NCBI GenBank assembly: GCA_964537505.1
Contig: CAZICK010000005.1
Span: 5,561 to 69,560 of the forward strand
DNA from: DAINBT01 sp036732785
Lineage (GTDB): Bacteria > Planctomycetota > Phycisphaerae > Sedimentisphaerales > SM23-30
Direction of reading: 5' to 3'
DNA length: 64,000 nt
Shown: positions 53,027 to 61,668 of the stretch, piece by piece
How the letters are laid out: every line of letters begins with the position of its first letter
Numbering within the stretch: position 1 is the stretch's first letter
Translations under genes and position numbers: made by a program
The notes under the pieces: generated by a model
Told to the model about the DNA's origin: nothing
The model's database searches: none
Seen by the model: the letters and a program-made list of their open reading frames with translations, nothing else

Positions 53027-54112
53027 ATGGCTGGCACAACAGTTGTGGTTATCAAAACCAAAGCCTCAACCGTAATCGAGGATGTCGACCGGTTGGTTCA
53101 AATGGCTGGCATCGAACAGGCCCTGCCCAAAGATAAGACCACTATTCTCAAAGACAACATTTCATGGCACATGCCTTTCTTAAGTGCCAATACCACACCA
53201 TGGCAGTTGGAAGGCGTTATCAAGGCCCTGAAAAAACGCGATTACCAGGAAATAGTTTGCGTGGAAAATCGTACCGTGGTGACCAATGCCGCCAAGGGCG
53301 AACGGCTCAATCGATATACACACGTCTTGGCCGACAACGATATCCCGGTAAAATACAACTTCGAGCCGGACCACATGCGATGGATCAGGTACGAACCTAA
53401 AGCCAAAATGCTGGTCCTGGATAAGATATTTCCAAAAGGGATTTATATACCCGATTACTTCTTTGGCAAGAATATCATTCATCTTCCGACCATGAAGTGT
53501 CATATTTACACCACCATGACAGGTGCAATGAAAAACGCTTTTGGCGGACTACTCAATCGAAAGCGTCATTACACCCACAGCGTCATTCATAAAACGCTGG
53601 TAGATTTACTTGCTATTCAGAAAGAAATTCACAGCGGCATATTTGCCGTTACCGACGGTACGGTAGCCGGCGACGGCGCCGGACCGCGGACCATGACCCC
53701 GGTAGTCAAAGACTACATGCTCGCCTCTTCCGACAGCGTCGCCATCGATGCCATTTCCGCCAAAATGATGGGCTTTGACCCGATGGATATCTGCTGTATC
53801 CGCATCGCCCACGAGCACGGATTGGGTGTGGGACGGCCGGAAGAGATAGAAATTGTCGGCGAAGATATCTCTAAGGTCAATTTCCATTTTCAACAAACCG
53901 ACAATCCCGTCAGTCGCATCGGCAAACAATTCTGGTTCGGACCGCTCAAGGGCCTCCAAAAACTGATGTTCCACACACCTTTGGTTTACGCGTTCATTTT
54001 CGGCTCATTCTTATTCCATGATTACATCTGGTGGCCCATCGAGGGGAAAAAACGCATGCGCCAAATCGCCGAGTGCCAATGGTACAAACTCTTCCAAAGC
54101 TACAAGATATAG
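53027..54112 (+). CDS. Cytoplasmic DUF362-domain protein
   Basis: 361 residues with no signal peptide. DUF362 features: VVVIKTKASTVIEDVDRLVQ, IIHLPTMKCHIYTTMTGAMKNAFGG (in part, ~150-175), GDGAGPRTMTPV and SSDSVAIDAISAKMMGFDP. No ferredoxin cysteines. It shares only the core with the secreted DUF362 protein at 32661. Position 54 nt after the prenyltransferase suggests a common transcript and perhaps a role in envelope glycan or lipid metabolism. Function unknown. Confidence 0.82.
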   Translation: MAGTTVVVIKTKASTVIEDVDRLVQMAGIEQALPKDKTTILKDNISWHMPFLSANTTPWQLEGVIKALKKRDYQEIVCVENRTVVTNAAKGERLNRYTHVLADNDIPVKYNFEPDHMRWIRYEPKAKMLVLDKIFPKGIYIPDYFFGKNIIHLPTMKCHIYTTMTGAMKNAFGGLLNRKRHYTHSVIHKTLVDLLAIQKEIHSGIFAVTDGTVAGDGAGPRTMTPVVKDYMLASSDSVAIDAISAKMMGFDPMDICCIRIAHEHGLGVGRPEEIEIVGEDISKVNFHFQQTDNPVSRIGKQFWFGPLKGLQKLMFHTPLVYAFIFGSFLFHDYIWWPIEGKKRMRQIAECQWYKLFQSYKI

Positions 54113-54491
54113 AAATGGACGAGTGAACCATCCACCCATCTGGCCATGTCACAGACACGCCCGGTATCACTTTTATTTATAATTTTATATTGTTTTCTCG
54201 CCACAAATCCTGTACAATCCGGTGCACTGGAAGTTGTGTATTTCCGTAACTTGTTGGTATTAAACGATTAATCGAAAAATGTGAGGATGTGACAAAGCTC
54301 TCAAATCGAGTAATTTGTGATGATGTGTTATGTTGGGGTAAGCGAAAAAGTATGAACTGTAAGATGGCAGGTATCTGCCAAAAGACAATTGCTTAGTTGC
54401 CTTTCCTGACAATTTGGGCGAAATACTTGCCTCTTTCCATGAGACCTGGAGAGTAAAAAATAGGGTCTGAATCCCAAGTTGGAGAATAACA
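54113..54491. other. Long leader region of the RRM gene
   Basis: About 380 bp. A candidate promoter (TTGTTT 54190-54195, 17 nt, TACAAT 54213-54218) would give a leader of ~265 nt. The leader carries the TAACTTGTTGGTATTA string (also near moxR) directly followed by the perfect palindrome CGATTAATCG (54265-54274). No ORF is evident. Confidence 0.45.
54190..54218 (+). promoter_or_regulatory. Putative promoter for the RRM gene
   Basis: TTGTTT, 17-nt spacer, TACAAT, just downstream of an AT-rich stretch. The -35 is weak. Confidence 0.35.
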
Positions 54492-54833
54492 ATGGGTAAA
54501 AAGTTGTATGTTGGAAATTTGAGTTACGATGTGGATGACGCCGGGTTAGAAGCCATGTTCGCAGAATATGGGACAGTCGAAAGTGCCAATGTGATCATGG
54601 ATCGCCAGACAGGTCGGAGCAAAGGCTTTGGATTTGTCGAAATGAGTAGCGATGAAGAAGCTCAAGCAGCAACGGCTGCGCTGGATGGCAAAGATTCTGG
54701 TGGTCGCAGCATCAAGGTGAATGAAGCAAAGCCACAGACTGATCGTGGCGGTGGCGGCGGCGGCCGTGGTGGATATGGCGGCGGCGGCCGTGGTGGATAT
54801 GGCGGCGGTGGCGGCGGCCGAGACCGTTATTAA
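54492..54833 (+). CDS. RRM-domain RNA-binding protein with Gly-rich tail
   Basis: 113 residues: one RRM (residues 3-80) with RNP2 LYVGNL (4-9) and RNP1 KGFGFVEM, then a Gly/Arg/Tyr tail with tandem GGYGGGGRGG units. This matches the cyanobacterial Rbp-type cold-responsive proteins, also common in planctomycetes. It probably binds mRNA as a chaperone. Good ribosome site (GGAG). The long leader may allow autoregulation (inference). The Gly tail comes from a tandem GGCGGC-type repeat that can vary in length. Confidence 0.93.
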   Translation: MGKKLYVGNLSYDVDDAGLEAMFAEYGTVESANVIMDRQTGRSKGFGFVEMSSDEEAQAATAALDGKDSGGRSIKVNEAKPQTDRGGGGGGRGGYGGGGRGGYGGGGGGRDRY

Positions 54834-54860
54834 CCGATACTTAACAACTTGTTGTTCATT

Positions 54861-54892
54861 AAAGGGCTCTTGTCTGCCCAAAAGGGCTCTTG
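54861..54892 (+). repeat. Two direct copies of AAAGGGCTCTTG
   Basis: Copies at 54861-54872 and 54881-54892, 20 bp apart, just after the RRM gene and a 6-2-6 inverted repeat (AACAAC-TT-GTTGTT, 54843-54856). Confidence 0.6.
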
Positions 54893-54896
54893 ACTA

Positions 54897-55020
54897 TTAG
54901 TTCCTGTTGCGAAAGCTGTGTAATGTCAGCGTCTCGCCAGCAGCATGCCGTACGCACGGCCGTTTCATTCTGTTTGGTTGTGGCGCATCCGACAAAACCG
55001 TTTTCCGCAACAGGAACTAA
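54897..55020. repeat. 124-bp element with 15-bp terminal inverted repeats
   Basis: TTAGTTCCTGTTGCG (54897-54911) and its exact complement (55006-55020) bound a 94-bp interior, which has its own small hairpin (GCCGT-ACGC-ACGGC near 54946-54960). The layout fits a MITE-like element or a long structured RNA in this convergent spacer. No target-site duplication was recognised. Confidence 0.55.
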
Positions 55021-55083
55021 GAATTGACAGTGCAAATGATAGGCTTCTGATTCCAACAGTCCATTAACAAGAGCAGAAATGGT

Positions 55084-56556
55084 CTATGTGGTGGGTTGGG
55101 AAGGGGTTCTTACAAGAGTTGAATTTTTGATGTCGCTGATAGCCTCAGGCGACTGGATACTGTGGAATTGTGCTCCCACCGTGAACCAGCCGTCAGCATG
55201 ATCGACACAGCGAACTACAACTGCAATGAGATTGCCGGTTTTTTTTGAACCGCTTTTAGAAATCGAAACGCAAATATTTTGACCCGGTTTAAGAGCTTGA
55301 GAGCTGAGCAGACCGAGACCGGACCTTGAGATGTTGTGGACGATAATTTTCTCGGCTGAGTCGAGGGTCAAATTGCCATTGACGCGTTTTATCCGCCTGA
55401 GCAAAGCCTGCAAACGGAAATAACAGCGATCATTTTTTCTTCCGGAAAAATTTGACGTTTCAGATTTATCAGAAACAGACAGACCAAGATATTCTTTGTC
55501 TGGGTAGCAGTCATTGTCATTATCCAGACCGAGAGCGCTGCGGATTAATTTGTTAAAGGCATTGACGATCTGAAAATCATATTTGTCCGGGGCATGCTCC
55601 TCGAGATAATGAAGAGCATCTTCAACGGAATGAGCGTGTTCGCGATATGGTCGAACGGAGGTCATGGCATCGAAAGTGTCAACGATACCGGCCAGGCGTC
55701 CCATAATAGAAATCTGGTCACCTTTGAGGCCGCGGGGATAACCAGAGCCGTCCATTCTCTCATGGTGCTGGGCCACAATGGCCATAACCTCGGGTGGCGA
55801 ATCCGTAACCTTTGCCAAATGTTCACAGCCGCGTTCAACGTGAGATCGAATCAAGGTGTTTTGTTCTTCAGACAGTTCCGCCTGTGTATTAAGCACTTCA
55901 GATGGAATGAATATTTTACCAATATCGTGAAGCATAGCGCCGGTACCCAATTGCTGTAGGAACTGCCGATCAGTCAGTCCCATTTTATTGGCCAAAGAGA
56001 CTACCGAGGTACAAACGTTTACCATGTGGGTGGCGGTATAAAAATCATGATTAGAAACTTCAAAAAGTCGATTAAAAGCGTCATCGTCCTGTATTATCAA
56101 CTCTACGGTAACGCGGGCTATATTTTCCGTTCGATCAATTATCTTTTTTCTCGGCGGCTCAGCCAGTATCTGGCTGGCCAGCTCGATGCTGGTGGAATAC
56201 AGAATTTCTGATTTTCGTTCCAGTTGAACTTTCCGGTCAGCAACAATTTTTTCCAGAGATTTTTCGATAGTCCTATAATAAGCCTGATGATCACGAACCG
56301 AGACATAAACAAATTCCACCCCGGAATCTATTAAGCGTCGGTAATCTTTTTGATCAAAGCTGAGTTCCGTACTGCGATATAGCTGGTACGACCGGTTGTT
56401 AAAAAGATACACCTCCAGTTCGGCCAGACTTTCATGTGGAACACTACTCAACGGAACCGGTAGATAGCCGGCCTGATGGCATAGTTTTCGGCCCAAAGTG
56501 TTAAAACTACTGGTTTCGTTTGGTTTTTCATCTGTGGCAAGATGATCCATACGCAT
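55084..56556 (-). CDS. HD-GYP phosphodiesterase with C-terminal PilZ domain
   Basis: 490 residues from ATG 56556 (GGAG five nt upstream). N-terminal DUF3391-like region (~25-120), HD-GYP domain (~165-335) with MLHDIGKIFIP, HVERGCEHL and HHERMDGSGYPRG (the GYP signature), then PilZ (~365-480) with RCYFR (RxxxR) and NISRSGLG (NxSxxG). It should hydrolyse cyclic-di-GMP and also bind it. This combination acts as a regulatory c-di-GMP hydrolase controlling motility or adhesion. Divergent from the citrate synthase gene. Confidence 0.93.
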   Translation of the reverse strand: MRMDHLATDEKPNETSSFNTLGRKLCHQAGYLPVPLSSVPHESLAELEVYLFNNRSYQLYRSTELSFDQKDYRRLIDSGVEFVYVSVRDHQAYYRTIEKSLEKIVADRKVQLERKSEILYSTSIELASQILAEPPRKKIIDRTENIARVTVELIIQDDDAFNRLFEVSNHDFYTATHMVNVCTSVVSLANKMGLTDRQFLQQLGTGAMLHDIGKIFIPSEVLNTQAELSEEQNTLIRSHVERGCEHLAKVTDSPPEVMAIVAQHHERMDGSGYPRGLKGDQISIMGRLAGIVDTFDAMTSVRPYREHAHSVEDALHYLEEHAPDKYDFQIVNAFNKLIRSALGLDNDNDCYPDKEYLGLSVSDKSETSNFSGRKNDRCYFRLQALLRRIKRVNGNLTLDSAEKIIVHNISRSGLGLLSSQALKPGQNICVSISKSGSKKTGNLIAVVVRCVDHADGWFTVGAQFHSIQSPEAISDIKNSTLVRTPSQPTT

Positions 56557-56783
56557 TAGCTCCACACAAACAGGCTACCGTTTCACAATTCTAGTACCGT
56601 CATCTTTATCCCATTTAAACAATACCAGCAGCCCGAGTAGGTATCGTCCAGATTCCAGCAAGTCTTGTGCGAGAAGTTCTGTTGTTTTCGCAGAACAATC
56701 TTCGTAGCGATGAGGTAATGGAGCTGATTACGCGCAGGATAAATGGCAAAAATCAAGAGTCAGATAATTACTTTAGGGCTCCC

Positions 56784-56812
56784 TTGAGAATCTGTTGGAA
56801 ATATGTTATTGT
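56784..56812 (+). promoter_or_regulatory. Putative promoter for citrate synthase
   Basis: TTGAGA (56784-56789), 17-nt spacer, TATTGT (56807-56812). It lies downstream of the longest possible frame start and gives a ~115-nt leader, supporting the ATG at 56934. Confidence 0.5.
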
Positions 56813-56933
56813 GTGGTGCGATGCAGGCGGATACGAGCTGGGCAGTGGATGTTGGACCGATTGGCCAGCGGGTGGCACCGGCAGGCAAAGTAATTCCTGT
56901 AACTTCTTTCTTAAAAGAGAGTTAGGAGAAAAC

Positions 56934-58229
56934 ATGGCTGAACAAGTTATTCTAAAAATCGACGGAAAGGAATATAGTCTGCCAGTTGTGACCGGCACTG
57001 AGAACGAACATGGTTTCGATATTTCGCAGCTGCGGTCCCAGACAGGCTATATTACCCTCGATTCAGGTTTTGCCAATACTGGGGCATGTAAAAGTAAGAT
57101 CGCTTTTATCGACGGCGAAAAAGGTATTCTTCGGTATCGCGGCATTCCCATCGAAGAATTGGCAGAACAGAGCAGTTTTATCGAGGTAGCGTACCTGCTG
57201 ATCTGGGGTGAACTGCCCAGTAGTAAGCAACTGGCTCATTTTTCACAGTTGCTTACCGACAACTCCATGATACATGAGAATCTGAAGAATCACTTCGAAG
57301 GTTTCCCCTGGAACGCTCCTCCGATGGCGATGCTTTCGGCAATGATTAATTCGCTTGGCTGCTATCATAGGGAACTGTCACATTTGGAACCGAGCGAAGA
57401 ACTCGAAGCAACAGCAGCACGACTAATCAGTAAGGTTCGCACAATAGCGGCATTCTCGTATAAAATGACACGTGGCGAACCATTCGTTTATCCGGACCCT
57501 AATCGACGTTATGTTTCAAATATGCTGCACATGATGTTTTCGGTGCCACATAAGGAATACGAAGGGCCGCCCGAAGTTGCCAGATCCCTCGACCAGATGA
57601 TGATGCTGCACGCCGACCACGAACAAAACTGCAGTACTTCCACGGTGCGCATGGTGGCCTCCGCCGGGGCTAATCTGTTTTCGTCGGTTTCGGCGGGAGT
57701 ATGCGCCCTGTGGGGGCGGCTGCACGGCGGGGCAAACATGGCGGTTATCAAGATGCTCGAATTGATCTATAACGGCAATCTGGATATAAGCAAGTGCGTC
57801 GAAATGGCCAAAGATGGCAACAGCGATTTCCGGTTGATGGGTTTCGGACATCGCGTCTATAAGAATTACGATCCCCGAGCCCAGATTCTCAAACGGATAT
57901 GCGATAATCTGTTTAAAAAAATCGATCACAAGGATCCGCTGCTGGACATTGCCCGCGAGCTGGAAGAAGTGGCATTGAACGATCCCTATTTCATCGAACG
58001 CAACCTTTATCCCAACGTCGATTTCTACAGCGGACTCATTTTAAGAGCGATTGGCATTCCTACTAATATGTTTACCGTTATATTCGCTATCGGCCGTCTG
58101 CCTGGCTGGATAGCGCACTGGCGGGAAGCAACCGAGGATGCCAGTACCCGCATTGCCCGACCTCGACAAATATATACCGGTCCCGCACAGCGATCGTATG
58201 TACCAATAGAAAATCGAAGCAATTCATAA
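56934..58229 (+). CDS. gltA: Citrate synthase
   Basis: 431 residues. It condenses oxaloacetate and acetyl-CoA in the TCA cycle. I start at ATG 56934 (AGGAG upstream); the frame is open to 56667 but that part would precede the promoter. Features: GILRYRGIPIEELAE (~65), HADHEQNCSTSTVR (catalytic His region), the signature GFGHRVYKNYDPRA with catalytic His (~305), and the C-terminal Asp in NVDFYSG. Size fits the type II, hexameric class. Confidence 0.95.
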   Translation: MAEQVILKIDGKEYSLPVVTGTENEHGFDISQLRSQTGYITLDSGFANTGACKSKIAFIDGEKGILRYRGIPIEELAEQSSFIEVAYLLIWGELPSSKQLAHFSQLLTDNSMIHENLKNHFEGFPWNAPPMAMLSAMINSLGCYHRELSHLEPSEELEATAARLISKVRTIAAFSYKMTRGEPFVYPDPNRRYVSNMLHMMFSVPHKEYEGPPEVARSLDQMMMLHADHEQNCSTSTVRMVASAGANLFSSVSAGVCALWGRLHGGANMAVIKMLELIYNGNLDISKCVEMAKDGNSDFRLMGFGHRVYKNYDPRAQILKRICDNLFKKIDHKDPLLDIARELEEVALNDPYFIERNLYPNVDFYSGLILRAIGIPTNMFTVIFAIGRLPGWIAHWREATEDASTRIARPRQIYTGPAQRSYVPIENRSNS

Positions 58230-58274
58230 CATCTCATAAATCGTGTTACGTGTTTTACGCAAGGGAACTGTAAT

Positions 58275-58871
58275 ATGAAGAAACTGCTTAAGTATTTTGG
58301 TAACGGATTGTTGTTTCTTGTTCCGATTGGCGTGACAGTTTATGTGGTATATTGGGTGTTTACCAGCATAGACAACGGGGTAAGTCGTGTTCTAGGGGAC
58401 GAAGAGGGTAAACTTGCCACGGGCCTTGGCGTATTGATAACCTTAGTGGTGATCACGGGTGTGGGAGTGCTGACCAGGCTGTTTATCACGCGGCCGCTGT
58501 TGCAGCTAATCGAAAAGCTTTTTGGACGGCTGCCTTTGATCAAGCTGCTGTATTCTTCGATCAAAGACCTGATTGGCGCGTTCGTCGGTGATAAAAAAAA
58601 ATTCGATCAGCCGGCACTGGTTAGTTTGTCTGTCGGCGGCGCTAAAACGCTGGGGTTCATTACGAGAAAGTCTCTGGATTTCTGGGATATGCCCGATGAT
58701 GTAGCGGTGTATCTACCCCAAAGTTATAATTTTGCCGGCAATATGCTGATCGTACCGCAATCACAGGTTACACTTCTCGACGCGGACAGTTCCGAAGTGA
58801 TGGCTTTTCTGGTATCCGGCGGTGTCAGCGGCCCAAAAACTACGGTTAAGGATAATAAGGAAAAGAAGTAG
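58275..58871 (+). CDS. DUF502 membrane protein
   Basis: 198 residues with two N-terminal membrane helices (~7-27 and ~52-73), then a soluble domain with the family marker PLIKLLYSSIKDLIGAF and MLIVPQSQVTLLD. DUF502 proteins are widespread and uncharacterised; plant homologues are linked to cell-wall or stress phenotypes. It ends directly at the riboflavin synthase start, so they are co-transcribed. Confidence 0.9.
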   Translation: MKKLLKYFGNGLLFLVPIGVTVYVVYWVFTSIDNGVSRVLGDEEGKLATGLGVLITLVVITGVGVLTRLFITRPLLQLIEKLFGRLPLIKLLYSSIKDLIGAFVGDKKKFDQPALVSLSVGGAKTLGFITRKSLDFWDMPDDVAVYLPQSYNFAGNMLIVPQSQVTLLDADSSEVMAFLVSGGVSGPKTTVKDNKEKK

Positions 58872-59525
58872 ATGTTTACCGGTATCGTTGAAACTGTGCA
58901 ACCGATCAAGACAAACACAGCAACGCCCGAAGGTCGGCAATTATGTATTCCGCTGGGCAAATTAGCTGAAGATGCACACATCGGCGATAGTATTTGTGTC
59001 AATGGGGTTTGTCTTACTGTCAGTCGATTGGAAGGCCAAGGGGCCTGGTTTGATGTTATGGCTGAGACGGCCAAGGTCAGTACTTTGGATCAGCTTAAAC
59101 CGGGGATGATGGTCAATCTGGAACGGGCATTGCCTGCGATGGGTCGGTTTGGTGGACATCTAGTCCAGGGGCACACAGACGGGATCGGTACAATAGCTCG
59201 CATCGAATGCGACATCTCAAAATATTTGCTGTGGATCGCGGGTGGACCGGAGTTGATGGGGTTTATGATTGAAAAAGGTTCGGTAGCCATCGATGGGGTT
59301 AGCTTGACGATAGTGGACGTTGAGGCTAATCGATTCAGCGTATCTCTGATCCCGACTACACTGAAGGATACCAACCTCGGACAAAGAAAGGTCGGCGAGA
59401 AGGTGAATCTGGAAGCCGATCTGATCAGTAAGTGGATCAGAAAAAGAATCGATGAGGTGCTGGGGAAAACCGGCTCGGGGGCGAAACTGACCATGGAAAA
59501 ATTGCAAAAAAAAGGGTTCGCGTGA
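58872..59525 (+). CDS. ribE: Riboflavin synthase, alpha subunit
   Basis: 217 residues made of two similar lumazine-binding halves: MFTGIVETVQ...DSICVNGVCLTV and HLVQGHTDGIGT...VAIDGVSLTIVDV. It dismutates two molecules of dimethylribityllumazine into riboflavin. The ATG abuts the DUF502 stop. No other rib genes are adjacent, and no FMN riboswitch was seen. Confidence 0.95.
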   Translation: MFTGIVETVQPIKTNTATPEGRQLCIPLGKLAEDAHIGDSICVNGVCLTVSRLEGQGAWFDVMAETAKVSTLDQLKPGMMVNLERALPAMGRFGGHLVQGHTDGIGTIARIECDISKYLLWIAGGPELMGFMIEKGSVAIDGVSLTIVDVEANRFSVSLIPTTLKDTNLGQRKVGEKVNLEADLISKWIRKRIDEVLGKTGSGAKLTMEKLQKKGFA

Positions 59526-59536
59526 AAGGGAAGGAG

Positions 59537-59572
59537 ACACGAGGCATGGGAAGAATGGGAACAGGCACGAGT
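59537..59572 (+). repeat. GCACGAG-type heptamers after the riboflavin synthase gene
   Basis: Two imperfect copies (ACACGAGGCA and GGCACGAG) separated by a purine-rich stretch, immediately 3' of the ribE stop. Same motif as in dapL and near htpX, always beside a gene end. Confidence 0.55.
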
Positions 59573-59589
59573 AGTCCTGAGTTTGAGTA

Positions 59590-59665
59590 GATATAACTCT
59601 TACTACCTGGTATTTTCACTTAATATTGGCATAAATAAGGTATAAATATCCTTTGCGAATTCGCC
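59590..59665 (-). repeat. Dispersed repeat, copy C (first module)
   Basis: The minus strand reads AAGTGAAAATACCAGGTAG then TAAGAGTT, matching copy D (37012) in 20 of 21 central positions. Its outer end TTTGCGAATTCGCC resembles the ends of A and B, and appears to supply the -35 of the pdxA promoter. Confidence 0.7.
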
Positions 59666-59680
59666 AAATTTTGCTATAAT
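59652..59680 (+). promoter_or_regulatory. Putative pdxA promoter overlapping a repeat end
   Basis: Perfect TATAAT (59675-59680), 17-nt spacer, and TTTGCG (59652-59657). The expected start is ~59687. Confidence 0.5.
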
Positions 59681-59693
59681 ATGTGTAGGTAAG

Positions 59694-59727
59694 TTGAGCG
59701 GTAAGTCTGTGGCGGGCTACCGCTCAA
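59694..59727 (+). promoter_or_regulatory. Stem-loop in the pdxA leader
   Basis: TTGAGCGGTA (59694-59703) pairs perfectly with TACCGCTCAA (59718-59727) around a 14-nt loop. It begins a few nt after the predicted transcript start and has no T-run, so it is more likely an mRNA-stability or binding element than a terminator. Confidence 0.55.
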
Positions 59728-59760
59728 TGCTTTATATTGAGGATGTGGAACAGCGGGAAA

Positions 59761-60798
59761 ATGGTTATTTTTGATAATAACAAACCGGTAATCGGCGTTA
59801 CGATGGGCGATCCGGCTGGTATCGGCCCTGAGGTGGTCGTCAAGGCTCTGGCCGAGCCTGAGGTCCGGCGGCGGGCGCGGTTCATTATCTATGGTATGAA
59901 TGAACTGCTGGCTTATGCGGCGGACATGGCTGAGCTGGATGTATTCTGGTGGCGCGATCAGCACGAACAGATCAGCCGCGATTTCCCTCAGTCCGTAGTG
60001 GTCGGTGACTATGACGAGATCAACTGGTTCAGCAATAATATCAAAGAGTCCAGCAAACTCGGCGGACAGTCCTCAATGCGGTTTGTCAGTGACGCCATTG
60101 ACGATGCGCTTTCCGGCAAGATCGACGCGATCGTGACCGCTCCGATCAGTAAAGAATCATGGGAGCTGGCTGGTTTTAAGTATCCGGGGCATACTGAACT
60201 GCTTACCGATCGCTGCCGAGCCAAGTGCTCGGCGATGATGTTTGTGGGAGGTCCTTTTAAGGTAGTCCTGGCGACCACTCATGTGGGTATTTCATCCGTC
60301 CGTAACATGTTTACTATCGGTAAAGTCTTTGACCCGATCAACCTGGCCAACGATGCCCTGAAAGAATACTTCGATATCCGCAACCCTAAAATCGCGGTGG
60401 CGGCTTTGAACCCCCACGCCGGCGAAGCAGGCCAGTTCGGCGATGAAGAGAAACGCATTATCGCCCCAGCGATCCTGATGGCTCAGGAAGCCGGTATTAA
60501 GGTCGAAGGTCCATTCCCTGCCGACAGTCTTTTCCACTACGCCCTGGACGGACGATATGATGTGATTGTTGCTATGTATCACGATCAGGGCCTTATTCCA
60601 GTCAAGATGCTGGCCTTCGACAAGGCGGTCAATGTCACTATTGGTCTGCCGATCATTCGCACGAGTGTGGATCATGGCACCGCCTTCGATATTGTCAGTC
60701 GCAACAAAGCCAATCCCAACAGTATGAAAGCGGCCCTGATGCTGGCCTGCGATATGGTCGAGGTCAAAAAAAGGCAAAAGACGCAAAAGGGTACTTAA
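59761..60798 (+). CDS. pdxA: 4-hydroxythreonine-4-phosphate dehydrogenase
   Basis: 345 residues from ATG 59761; the frame is open to 59737. It oxidises 4-phosphohydroxythreonine in the DXP-dependent route to pyridoxal phosphate. Features: VIGVTMGDPAGIGPEVV near the N-terminus, VTAPISKESW, GHTELL with a metal-binding His, ATTHVGISSV, and AMYHDQGLIPVK near the C-terminus. It is followed with no gap by rsmA, the pdxA-rsmA order also known from E. coli. Confidence 0.95.
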   Translation: MVIFDNNKPVIGVTMGDPAGIGPEVVVKALAEPEVRRRARFIIYGMNELLAYAADMAELDVFWWRDQHEQISRDFPQSVVVGDYDEINWFSNNIKESSKLGGQSSMRFVSDAIDDALSGKIDAIVTAPISKESWELAGFKYPGHTELLTDRCRAKCSAMMFVGGPFKVVLATTHVGISSVRNMFTIGKVFDPINLANDALKEYFDIRNPKIAVAALNPHAGEAGQFGDEEKRIIAPAILMAQEAGIKVEGPFPADSLFHYALDGRYDVIVAMYHDQGLIPVKMLAFDKAVNVTIGLPIIRTSVDHGTAFDIVSRNKANPNSMKAALMLACDMVEVKKRQKTQKGT

Positions 60799-61668
60799 GT
60801 GCCGCACACCAAACAGCAGTTACAGCAATTATTAGACACTGCAGGGGTCAGTCCCCGCCACAAATGGGGTCAGAATTTTCTCATCGATCTTAATCTGATG
60901 CGATTGCTGGTTGACAGGGCTGATTTGCAGGGCAATGAGACTGTTTTGGAGGTTGGTTGCGGCACCGGCTCGCTTACCGATCTGATCGCGCCACGCGCCG
61001 GGGCCATCATCGCCGTCGAGATCGACCGTGGTTTGGCCCAAATAGCCAAAAGCGAATTAGCCCAACACAAAAACGTATCAATCATCAACAGCGATGTGCT
61101 TGATAACAAAAGCACCATCAACCGGGCCATACTTGACAACGTTCAAAAGGCACGCCTTCGACTCAAAGGGCACTTTTATCTCATGGCCAATCTCCCCTAC
61201 CAGGTCGCCTCACCGGTGATAATCAATCTGCTGCTGAGCGATTCGATGCCCAATGCTATGTTTTTCACCGTTCAGGCGGAGGTGGCCGGGCGTATGACCG
61301 CCGAGCCAGGCAACAAATCTTATGGGCGGCTGAGCATTCTTATGCAGGCTACCGGCGATGTAAAGCAACTCCGCACCGTTGGACCGCAGGCATTTTGGCC
61401 CACACCCAAGGTAAGTTCAGCTATGATAGTCTGGCGTCGTAATGATGACAAATGTCGCACTATAAATGACCTGCCAACTGTCAAACAAATGATCGACCTG
61501 TTACTGGGACACCGCCGCAAAACCATCAACTCCTGCCTGGCCCAGGCCAACCTGAATTTCGACTACCACCCACTGCTGGTCCAAGCCAACATCAACGACA
61601 AGGCTCGCGGTGAAACGCTTCCTCCGCAAAAATTCGTGGAACTGGCAAATCTCCGAAAACAATTATGA
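60799..61668 (+). CDS. rsmA: 16S rRNA dimethyladenosine transferase
   Basis: 289 residues starting with GTG immediately after the pdxA stop. It dimethylates two adjacent adenines in helix 45 of 16S rRNA. Motifs: HKWGQNFLIDLNLM (14-27), the SAM motif VLEVGCGTGSLT (~50-61), and the catalytic NLPYQVASPVI. The C-terminal end overlaps mnmG, on the opposite strand, by 6 nt. Confidence 0.95.
   Translation: MPHTKQQLQQLLDTAGVSPRHKWGQNFLIDLNLMRLLVDRADLQGNETVLEVGCGTGSLTDLIAPRAGAIIAVEIDRGLAQIAKSELAQHKNVSIINSDVLDNKSTINRAILDNVQKARLRLKGHFYLMANLPYQVASPVIINLLLSDSMPNAMFFTVQAEVAGRMTAEPGNKSYGRLSILMQATGDVKQLRTVGPQAFWPTPKVSSAMIVWRRNDDKCRTINDLPTVKQMIDLLLGHRRKTINSCLAQANLNFDYHPLLVQANINDKARGETLPPQKFVELANLRKQL

Noticed and set aside
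54546..54881. 111-codon Ala/Thr-rich frame opposite the RRM gene
   Set aside because: A shadow of the Gly-rich tail; the RRM frame has clear RNP motifs.
56667..56933. N-terminal extension of citrate synthase
   Set aside because: A promoter lies inside it, the extension lacks family similarity, and ATG 56934 has a good ribosome site.
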